Shown: positions 32,650 to 43,100 of the stretch, one piece after another | Layout of the letters: every line of letters starts with the position of its first letter | How positions within the stretch are numbered: the first letter of the stretch is position 1 | Notes under the pieces: model-generated | What the model was told of the DNA's origin: nothing | The model's database searches: none | The model's input: only the letters and a program-made list of their open reading frames with translations | Position numbers and translations under genes: made by a program | NCBI GenBank assembly: GCA_963989385.1 | Contig: OZ022508.1 | Span: 56,583,087-56,647,086 of the forward strand | Reading direction: 5' to 3' | Length of the DNA stretch: 64,000 bases | Origin: Ctena decussata | Lineage: Eukaryota; Mollusca; Bivalvia; Lucinida; Lucinidae

Positions 32650-34923
32650 AGAGAGAAACAAGTAGCCCAAAGGGCAACAATTGCTCACCTGAGAGACATT
32701 GTAAACCTATAGGGATATTTAAGAGCTCAAGGGCAGCTAACTCCACAGTCAGTGGTCCAATCAGGCTGAAAATTAAACTCATCCAAAACATTATGTATGC
32801 CCTCATTTAATATATGCAAGTTTAAAAAGTATCCGATCAAGAGCACAATAGACAGAGCTGTCAAGGGCAGCTAACTTCGTAGCGGTTGGCCTGATCTGGC
32901 GAAAATTTGAACTTGTTTAAGATATTATGCATTTCCTCATTACCTGCAAGTTTGAAAAGGATCGGATAAGTAGAAACCAAGAAAAAGTGGCGACATTGAT
33001 TTTTTGGATGCTCAGGGCAGGTACTCCATAGTCAGTGGTGGGATCTAGCCGAAGTGCTGACTAATCCAAGCTTTTATGCATATCCTCATTACCTGCAAGT
33101 ATGAAGAGGATCCGATGAAAAATGAAAATGTGATGACGTTGTTTTCTCCATTATAAGACTATGGGATTTTTTTCAAACGCTCAAAGGCAGCTAACTCCGT
33201 AGTCTGTGCTCAAATCCGGCCAAATTTCAAACTCATCCAAGCTCTTATGTATGTCATCATTACCTGCAAGTATGATAAGGATCTAATCAAAAACCTTGAT
33301 TGCAGCACCCTGATAGGCAAACTTGCTCGAGATATTGTCATGCCCTACATTTGTGTGAATTTATTTCAAAATCCGTTGAGAAATGTAGGTGCTAGAGCAA
33401 TGACAAAGTTTTTCTAAAAATAGCCACAGTGACCTTGACCTTGGGCACAGCATCCTGAAAGTCGAACTTGCTCGAGCTATTGTCATACCCTACATTTGTG
33501 TCAAGTTATTTCAAAATCCATGGAGAAATGAAGGTGCTAGGGCAATGACAAAGTTTTTCTAAAAATAGCCACAGTGACCTTGACCTTGGGCACAGCACCC
33601 TGAAAGTCAAACTTGCTCGAGATACTGTCATGCCCTACATTTGTGTGAATTTATTTTAAAATCCATTGAAAAATGTAGGTGCTAGAGTGCTGACAAAGTT
33701 TTTCTAAAAATAGCCACAGTGACCTTGACCTTGGGCGCAGCACCCTGGAAGTCAAACTTGTTCGAGATATTGTCATGCCCTACATTTGTGTGAAGTTGAT
33801 TTAAAATCCGTTGAGAAATGTAGGCGCTAGAGAGATGACCAAGTTTTTCTAAAAATAGCCACAGTGACCTTGACCTTGGGTGCAGCACCCTGGAAGTCAA
33901 ACTTGCTCGAGATATTGTCATGCCCTACATTTGTGTGAAGTTATTTTAAAATCTGCTGAGAAATGTAGGTGCTAGAGCGCTGACAAAGTTTGTCTAAAAA
34001 TAGCCACAGTGACCTTGACCTTGGGCGCAGCATCTTAGAAGTCGAACTTGCTCGAGATATTGTCATGCCCTACATTTGTGTGAAGTTATTTTAAAAATTT
34101 ATAGAGAAATGTAGGTGCTAGAGCGCTGACAAAGTTTTTCTAAAAATAGCCACAGTGACCTTGACCTTGGGCGCAGCATCCTGAAAGTCGAACTTGCTCG
34201 AGATATTGTCATGCCCTACATTTGTGTGAAGTTATTTCAAAATCCGTTGAGAAATGTAGGCAATAGAGCGATGACAAAGTTTTTCTAAAAATATGTGATG
34301 ACGTCGTTTTCTCCATTATAACACTATGGGATTTTTTTCAAACGCTCAAGGGCAGCTAACTCCGTAGTCTGTGCTCCAATCCGGCCAAATTTCAAACTCA
34401 TCCAAGCTCTTATGTATGTTATCATTACCTGCAAGTATGATAAGGATCTAAGCAAAAAAAGTTGAGAAAACGTGATGACGCCATTTTCCCCATTATAACC
34501 CTATGGGATTTTTTTCAAACGCTCAAGGGCAGCTAACTCCGTAGTCTGTGCTCGAATCCGACCAAATTTCGAACTCATCCAAGCTCTTGTGTATGTCATC
34601 ATTACCTGCAAGTATGATAAGGATCTAATCAAAAACAGTCGAGAAAACGTGATGACGCTGTTTTCCCCATTATAACCCTATGGGGGCTATCTGTTGCCAT
34701 GGAAACCAGAGTTCTGAGCTGATCGGCACCAAAACCTAATGCAGCCTTTCCCCCACCCAAATGATGCTTCAGATAAAATTTGATTGCGATCGGCCCACTG
34801 GTCTCTGAGATATTTATGTTTGAAAGTGTTGACGCACCCACGCACCCACCCACGCACCCACGGACGACGGCTCGACTCCCATCCTATAAGCTCACCTCTG
34901 AGCCTTCGGCTCAGGTGAGCTAA
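32650..34923 (-). mobile_element. Composite repeat family A, inverted copy
   Basis: The left end AACAAGTAGCCCAAAGGGCA, then ATTGCTCACC, is the complement of the family A terminus. The right end CCTATAAGCTCACCTCTGAG, then CCTTCGGCTCAGGTGAGC, is the hairpin end preceded by a (CGCACCCA)n stretch. Outer monomers repeat CAGCTAACTCCGTAGTC and TTACCTGCAAGTATGATAAG; the middle is the 145-bp array. Lies in the convergent spacer. Confidence 0.78.
33300..34290. repeat. Tandem array of 145-bp monomers with nuclear-receptor half-sites
   Basis: The word ACAGTGACCTTGACCTTGGG starts at 33426, 33571, 33716, 33861, 34006 and 34152, i.e. spacing 145, 145, 145, 145 and 146. Each monomer also carries CTTGCTCGAGATATTGTCAT and TTTTTCTAAAAATAGCC. 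On the complement the anchor contains TCAAGGTCA, with a second AAGGTCA next to it. Confidence 0.92.
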
Positions 34924-35316
34924 AAAAGGTGGTAAAACTTGCATTGAAAACGGCATTGCGGTAGCATACAACTCACAACTCAATATTCTATGAGCATAAA
35001 CCTTACTGTTCAATTTATATTACATGTATTTGCAAATGATAATAACATTTAACCATTAATACATAAAATGTGCTCATAAAAGGCAGATAACTAGAAAATA
35101 CAAATTACACATAATTCGGTACAACCAATCAGAAGTCCTCGGCTCCCTCCGCTAAAACACGGGATCAGCCGGGAAATTCTATTAATATAATTGGCTTGAG
35201 TTAGCTAAATGTAATCTTTACCAATAACTAACCAACCACTAGACTAAATTGTTTACTGGGTATGCTACACAGTAGTGTGATCAAATAATTATGTTGCATC
35301 TAACTACTATTACATA

Positions 35317-35741
35317 AGGGCGCGTTTACACGACCAAAGTTTCTATGACAAAGTAGGTTTGTCGCAGAAAAATTTGCTCGTGTAAATGCCAAAATATGAC
35401 AATTTTTCTTTGACAAATATATATGGTATAGTTACTTCGATAAATTAAATTTGTCCGTGTAAACGGAGAACTTTGCTAAAGATTATGTAACAAAGAACAT
35501 TGCTACAAGCGTGGAAAATGTGACAAAGATTTTGTTTCATGGCTGCAGGTAACTTTGACGAATAATATTTGGTCGTGTGAACACTGCAGCAAATATTTCA
35601 TTGCCAAAGTTTATGTGACAAAGATTCTATGGCACATTTTCTTTAACAAATAATTTGCTCCGTGTAAACGCAAAATGTTTGTCATACTTTCTTTGTTAAA
35701 GTTTCTGTGACATAGAAACTTTGCTCGTGTAAACGCGCCCT
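35317..35741. mobile_element. 425-bp MITE with AGGGCGCGTTTACACGA ends
   Basis: Terminal inverted repeats AGGGCGCGTTTACACGA and its inverse. Sub-terminal words GTTTACACG/CGTGTAAAC and TTTGACAAA/TTTGTCA recur throughout in both orientations, as in elements with repeated transposase-binding sites. No ORF. Superfamily not assigned; the target duplication is unclear. Confidence 0.8.
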
Positions 35742-35856
35742 AACACAGTAGACATGACATCCAGAAAGAATGCCTTTGGTTTTCTTATTAGGCTATGAGC
35801 AAGGACCCTGATCAGCCTGAATATAAACAGTAAAATTACTTTCGGTTTTATGTATA

Positions 35857-36084
35857 TGAGCCACGACAACAAAATCAACAAAGTGGCATGTGCGCCCAGC
35901 GAAGACTCAGATCAGCCTGGGCATCTGCCCAGTCTAATTAGAGTATTCACTGTTTGCATGGAGCTTGCTTAGACCAATATCTACCCTTTAAAAGCTCTGA
36001 AGACTCCGATCAGGCTGCCCAGGCTGATCTGATTCTTCAGTGTGTGCACAGGCTACTTTGTTGGTTTTCTCGTGTTGCAGCTCA
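35857..36084. mobile_element. Palindromic MITE family P, copy 6
   Basis: TGAGCCACGACAACAAAATC to CGTGTTGCAGCTCA, core GATCAGCCTGGGCATCTGCC. In the convergent spacer, 0.9 kb from the P450 stop codon. Confidence 0.83.
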
Positions 36085-36643
36085 TATATTTATAAGCAGC
36101 TCAGATAACTCAGTGTATATTAACAGCAAAATGTCCATTAGTGTACAAAAGAGCACACTAGCTCACATTCATAAAGCCTTACCAGCTAGTAGGCTGTCAC
36201 TGAGTAGGCAAGCAGCAACAGTCCTAAACAGACTGGCAGATGCGTGACCCCTGTTTGCATAAATGTATATACCACACAGTGGCTCAAATTCATGTTTCTT
36301 AACATAAATGGGTATACTTTCAGGAGAAGCAACTCTGCCATTTTCACTTATGCTTTCAGTGGGGATCAACTCGTGAAAGTATTTACTTCCCTAAAAGCAA
36401 ATGCCTTCCAGTGGTGCAAACCCCATTTTTGGAAGAGCAATGTAAAATTGGCAGAAATGCATAGATCTATAACCATACAAGGCAGTTAAGCACAGCCAGC
36501 ACATGACTTTCATTGAGCCTATAATTAGTATCCTCCAAGGTTTGGTTGTTCAAAACTAACGACGTGGTTAGTTAAGAAGGCTTTAAAATTTTAAATGTAT
36601 GGTTATGTAAAAATATTGCCATTTGGTTTTGTTGGGTCTCGGC

Positions 36644-36701
36644 TCATTTGATTCACCATCCAATTAACAGTATACTGTTAATTGGATGGTGAATCAAATG
36701 A
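36644..36701. repeat. Perfect 58-bp palindrome
   Basis: The left half TCATTTGATTCACCATCCAA then TTAACAGTA is mirrored without mismatch or loop around TA|TA at 36672/36673. It follows a half copy of MITE family P (GGTTTTGTTGGGTCTCGGCT). Confidence 0.92.
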
Positions 36702-36996
36702 TATTTCCATCATATCAGGACGATGAAAGGCTGAGTGCAATGGATTCCTGTTTACGATTGGAAAGATTTCCGCATCCATCAGGTCTTGAACCTGGGACCG
36801 CTAGATCAGATGGCCAGTGCTTAATCTACGAAATTAATAGGGCTTCTCCTGAAATGAACGAATTTGTCCCACAAGCTTGTATGAGAAGGCATACAAACTC
36901 TAGTGAATTATTTTTGTCCAATGGAGTAGGCTCCCTTTATAAAAGGGGGCAAAACCCTGTCAACTTGGAGTGCATCCCTACTATTCACCTCAATAT

Positions 36997-37107
36997 TTAT
37001 GATCTTTCAATAAATCTCAGTTTTAATGGTTCCACAGGCGTATATGTGATGCTTTTCTTCAGTTTAAGATTGTCCTGGAGGCATTCTACTCTGTACTTCT
37101 TCAAAAT
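36997..37107 (-). CDS. P450 last exon, C-terminus
   Basis: Acceptor CAG at 37110-37108 on the minus strand; phase 0 entry. It reads ILKKYRVECLQDNLKLKKSI, then a TPVEPLKLRFIERS end, and TAA at 36999-36997. The pattern basic-RVE then P..PLKLRFI.R is the usual final beta strand of mitochondrial P450s. A MITE begins at 37143, 36 bases upstream of the exon. Confidence 0.92.
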   Translation of the reverse strand: MLKKYRVECLQDNLKLKKSITYTPVEPLKLRFIERS

Positions 37108-40100
37108 CTGAAAACAAATTGTATTATAATCATCAACATAAAGCCGTATTTATAAAACAACTTTGGTGGTTGCTATGCTGTTGCTAAGGCTGAATTTCTA
37201 TGAAGGAGATTCCCTACAACTATGAAATCTGCTTTGGAGGAACAGTCTTTTTCAGATACCCTACAACTATGAAATTTGCTTTGGAGGAACAGTCTTTTTC
37301 AGACTGTTCCTCCACAGCAAATTTCATAGTTGTAAGGAATCTCCTTCATATAAATTCAGCCTTAGCAGCAGCACAAAAACCACTTAAGTCGTTTTATAAA
37401 TAAGGCCCCTGTACAAGAAGATATCAGAAGTCAAGGTGAGATATATCTAAGGAGAATCAACTCAATCATTTTCATTTTTGCACCACTTCTCATTCGGGGT
37501 TAAGTCTTCAAGGAAAGAATTTGCTCCTAGTCCATTTTTGAGTGAGGTCTTATTTTACAGGAAAGACCATCCAAACCCTGAAAGTTGTTTACCTTTAAAA
37601 GATGGTGGAAAAACATTTACTGTATGGATCCTATTAGATGCCCCAGGGCCCTGCATTATAGGAAAATGATGTTGCTATCTAGAGCATAAAATTTAGTAAA
37701 TCAGCCAATCAAAATACCTCAAATAAACACTGTTATGGTGAGTGGGTATACTTTCAGAGAAATCAAGTGTTTTTTTTTTTTTGCCTCAGCTCATAGTAGT
37801 GTCACTCTTTAAAGCTCCTATAGAGAAATTCTTCCCTTTGAGAGTATTCCCCATTTCAAACAGCTACCTCATCCAGAGAAGCAAACAGGAGTTCATGCAA
37901 ATGATACAACATTATTTTGGGATAAGAGGACCGGGCGTTTATTAAAGCAGGGGCATTAATTAGGATTAATATGGTAGGTGTTACCATTTGCCTTGAGGTG
38001 TATGGATATATGGATACATCATGATTTTCTGCCTGTTTTTGCTAGGGAGCAACTTTTATGACTTCTTGTTTCCTTCCCTGGATGATAATGCCCTTCCAGA
38101 ATAGGGCAATAACTATAGCTACTATGGGAGCAAAATAAACAAAAAAGGATCTTCTCAGAGGTTGGGAACAAAAATACGGGTCTGGTTATTTTTATGTACA
38201 TGCCACATAAAATTTCAAGATCCTAGCATAAGTGGTTCTTTAATTTCCCAGCTGTCAAAAAAAAACGTTACAGACGGACAGACATTATGCCCTCTCAACT
38301 TCTCTGAATAAAGACATAAAAACATGTTTGATGCAAACAAGAGCCTTTACCTTTATCAAAGCTAATGACACCTCTTGTTCAGCAAATCTTTTTCCAATGC
38401 ATGACCTTGACCCAAAGCCGAAAGGTAATGATGCAAAAGGATGGACGTTCTCCTGATCCTTCCCCCTCAGCCAGCGCTCGGGTACAAATTGATTAGCTTC
38501 TTTAAAGAACTTGTCCTGTCTTTGAATGAAGTCATTATGCATTCCTACAAATGTCTGAAAATGGTAAGAAACAACACCTTTTATGTTTGGAATATTATCA
38601 TGTACATGTGGTTCATTAAGGCTCATCAACAATTTTATACAGAAAAAAATACACATAGGTTAAATGTACGTTGTTAGATTGCACTTATCAAATGTGCGCT
38701 GATAAACCCTAACCTGATCTGAATCAACCTCCGGTTAACTACTTACTACTTAACCATATGGCTTGTCAAGTTCCAAACGGGAAATTCTCAAACGCCTAAC
38801 AGAACATGTGATTAAAACCAATAAACTAGATAGATAGCTTTTTTTATTTTTCTCCAATACAGGAGAGCATACATATAACAAACAAACATATATACAATTA
38901 CATAGACAAATGACAAGAATACAAAATGCGGTAAGAAAAGAAAACATACAAGAAAAATAAAATAAAGTATTTGTCATAAATATGAAGATGAGAACAAGGC
39001 ATACCAGCCGAACCGGGCGCAACATCTCATATTTATCCGGCACAATACCATAATGTATAGACTATGGCTAGTCCAGACTGTCACTCAAGAAACATCAGCA
39101 TAGTCATACAAGCATGATACCTAAGATGCTCATAATGCATACTATTACATACCGACTTGATACTTGAAAGTATTCCACGCTGATTTGAGTGACAGCCTAG
39201 ACTACGGCAAGCCCAGACTGTCACTCAACATCAGCCTAGTCATACAAGCATGATACCTATGATATTTATAATGCACACTATTTAATACCAACTTAAATAC
39301 CATAACATGATGCTTGAATGCATTCCATGCTGATGTGAGTAACAGCTTAGACTACAGCGAGCCCAGACTGTCACCCAACATCAGCATAGTCATACAAGAA
39401 TGATACTTATAATACTCATAACGCATACTATTGAAAGCCGACTTTATTACAACAACACGATGTTTGAATGCATTCCATGCTGATGTGAGTGACAGCTCAG
39501 ACTACATCGAGTCCAGACTGTCACTCAACATCAGCACAGTCATATAAGTATGATACTCATGATACTCTTAATGCATACTATTAACAAGAGCTGTCGCCTG
39601 ACAGCATAGCTCGCCTGAATTGGTGCTTGCTCATCACACAGCCGCTATGGTGGTGTGGACTGCTATGCATAAAACTTCATGCAAGCATGTCCATAATGAA
39701 AACACATTTATAAACAAAAGCTATCTCAGAAATATGTCTTAAAATAAAATTAAATAAAAAAAATGAAATGAAATTTCAAAGTCCATGAGCTTGAGGTAAA
39801 AAAACAGAGGGGTAGGGGGAGGGGGTGGGGGGGTGGGGTGGGGGGGGGGTATAATTGGGAATGCTATGCATAAAACTTCATGCAAGCATGTCCATAATGA
39901 AAACACATTTATGAACAAAAGCTATCTCAGAAATACATGTAAGTCTTAAATTAAAATTAAAATTAAAAAAATGAAATGAAATTTCAAAGTCCATGAGCTT
40001 GAGGTAAAAAAAACTGACGGGTAGGGGGAGGGGAGGGGGGGGGGGGGCTAGGATGTATCAAAACCCTGAACCATTATCTAACATCAGTCCAAGTATTAGT

Positions 40101-43100
40101 ATCAACTGAGTCCATCATCGTGGCACTGTGAAATTATGTCTTCATAAATATAAAACTTTAACCAAAATCTTTAAGACAAAATTCTAAGTCGATGACCTTG
40201 ACTTCAAGGTCATCCAGTGGGGTAAGTATAAGGTGTTCTGTAAAAACTCAAAAAAGAGTCTAACATCAGTTCAAGTATAAACTAAATCTCTGCAAAGCAT
40301 TATGAATCAGTTTGCAATTACAAAACTTTAAAAAAAAAAAAATTCCTAAGTCCCTGACCTTGACTCAAGATCACTGAGCGGGGTTGGGGGAGTACTCTGT
40401 AGATCTAACTACAGTGCAAATATAAAAAGAATTCATCTATGGGTTCAGGAGATATGTGTCTTTAAAAAACTTTAACCAAAACATCCAATCAATAAAAAGA
40501 CAATATTCTAAGTCCATGACCTTGACATCAAGGTCACAGAGGGGAGTGGGGGTAGTACCTTTGAAAACTTTAGACCAATATCCAACTTTAGTGTAAGTAT
40601 CAAAAGAATCCATCCATGGGTTAAGGAGATATTGGGCTTTATAAAACTTTAATCAAAACATCCAGTCCAAAAAAACTACAAATTTTCTAAGTCCATGACC
40701 TTGCCATCAAGGTCACAGAAAGGGGGGGGGGGGGTAGTACCCTGTTAAACCTTAGACCAATATCTAACTACAGTGCAAGTATCAAAAGAATCCATCCATG
40801 GGTTAAGGAGATATAGGTCTTTAAAAAACTTTAACCAAAACATCCAATCCGAACGCCGACGCTGACGCGGACGCGGACGCCGACGCCGTGGTGACAACAA
40901 TAGCTCTTCCTGAACTTTCGTTCAGGCGAGCTAAAAACCGGATTTATTACCATAACATGATCTTCGAATGTATCCTATGCTAATGAGAGTGACAGCCTAG
41001 GCTACAGCGAGTGAAGACTGTCATCCAGTATCAGCATAGTCATACAAGCTTGATACCTATGATACTTTTCATGCAAACTAACAAATACCGACCTTATTAC
41101 CATAACACGATGTTTATATTTATTCTACGCTGATGTGAGTGACAGCTTAGACTACAGCGAGTTCAGACTGTCACTCGGCATCAGCATAGTCAAACAAGTA
41201 TGATATTTACGATACTCATAATGCATACCACTGAATACAGACTTTATTATCATAACATGATGATTGAATGTGTTCCACGCTGATGTGAGAGGCAGCTCAG
41301 ACGACAGCGAGTCCAGACTGTCACTCAACGTAAGCATAGTCACACAAGCATAATACATATGATACTCATAATGCATCAATTCAAAACCGACTTTATTATT
41401 CTAAAATGATCTTTGAATGTATCCTAAGTGAATGTGAGTGGCGGCCTAGAATATAGCGAGTCCAGACTGTCATCTAGTATCAGCAAAGACATACAGGTAT
41501 GATACCGACTTTATTACCTTATCACGATCCCCGAATGTACTCCACACCGATGTGAGTGACAGCCTAGACTACAACGAATCCAGACTCTTTTTCAAAAACG
41601 AGCATAGTCATACAAGTGTGATATCATACAAGTACAGGTATAACTTCTAGCTTGATTCTTATGAAACTCATAATGCATAGTCTATTACATACCGAATTTA
41701 TTACCATAAAACGATATTTGAATGTATCCTACGCTGATGTGAGTGACAGCCCAGACTACAGTGAATCGAGACTGTCAATCAACAAAAGCATTCTCATACA
41801 AGTATGACACTTATAATACTCATAATGCATACTATTAAATACTGACTTTATTACCATAACATGATCTTTGATTGTATCCTAATCTGATGTGAGTAACAGC
41901 TTAGACTACATCGAGTCCAAACTGTCACCCTATACTGCATAGTCATAAAAGTATGATACTTATAATACTCATAATGCATATTATTAAATATCGATTTTAT
42001 TTTCATAACATGATCATTTTATTACCATAACAACGAGTCCAGAGTGTCACTCAACATAAGCCCACTCATACATGTATGATACTTATAACACTTATAATGT
42101 AGACTTTTAAATACCATTGGACGATATCTGAATGTACCTGACGTGAGTGAAAGTCTAGACTACAGCGAGTCCAGACCGTCATCCAGTATCAGCATAGCGA
42201 AATTGGCATTACGCGCACCATGTCCCATATCTGAACGAAACGAAATATAAGATATGGGCTAAAGGACTAGGTATGGTCCGACTTATCATGTACAGATCAC
42301 CATTCCAGCCGTCATCGGGCAATAAAACGTCTCAGCTAATGTCTGTGAAGCCCAAAATGCTACACATAAACCTATTTACTAGGAATGACCGTTCACAGGG
42401 GGTCAACAAATCTAAAAGGAAACACTTACCCCTTTCGGGAGTTTATATCCACTACAAATGAGATCCTTTGTAGTTGTCCGACAGTTACCAGGGGCTACCG
42501 GCAAATACCTGAAAAAGTTAGTTACCATAAAAACCGTCATGATTATCCGGACAGAAAGCTTTTAATAGGCACAGACACGGTGCAGACACAACTCCGAAAA
42601 GCTCAGGTCAACAGCTTAAATTTTGCCGACCGATCACACTCTTGTGTGATTGGGAGATCTGGGTACATCCATGAAAAGTGAACAGACGACTAGATCAACT
42701 TTCAGCAGAGATGATATGTTAACAGCGTATCTTGAGCGGAACCTTTTGGTTGGGATCTGATTACTTGGCAAAAGCTAGGGAGGGAAAATTTTTTAAAACT
42801 GGCAAATCTCCGTCAAATACTATTTTCTTCTTGTTCCCGGTAGAACAAGGAACTATAAACAACAGCGACACAAAATTAATGTTTATAATATCGAATGCCA
42901 CTTATTTTGCTTGCCAACTAAAATGACCCACACACATTTTCTGAACTTTTTTTGTGAGAAACTAAGGGTATTTTATTTGTCTAAAGCTGGCCAATCACGG
43001 TCATTTTCAATGTCGAAATGGCAGTGGAAAGCATCATGCATGAGTTTATACTACTGGGAGAGCAGTGGAACCGTAAAGAGTCATCAAGAGTCAACCTTAT

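Noticed and set aside
33300..34290. CRISPR-like array
   Set aside because: Whole 145-bp monomers repeat without unique spacers, no cas genes exist and the genome is animal.
35954..36247. 97-codon frame overlapping MITE P copy 6
   Set aside because: Half of it is MITE sequence and the rest shows no coding signal or homology.
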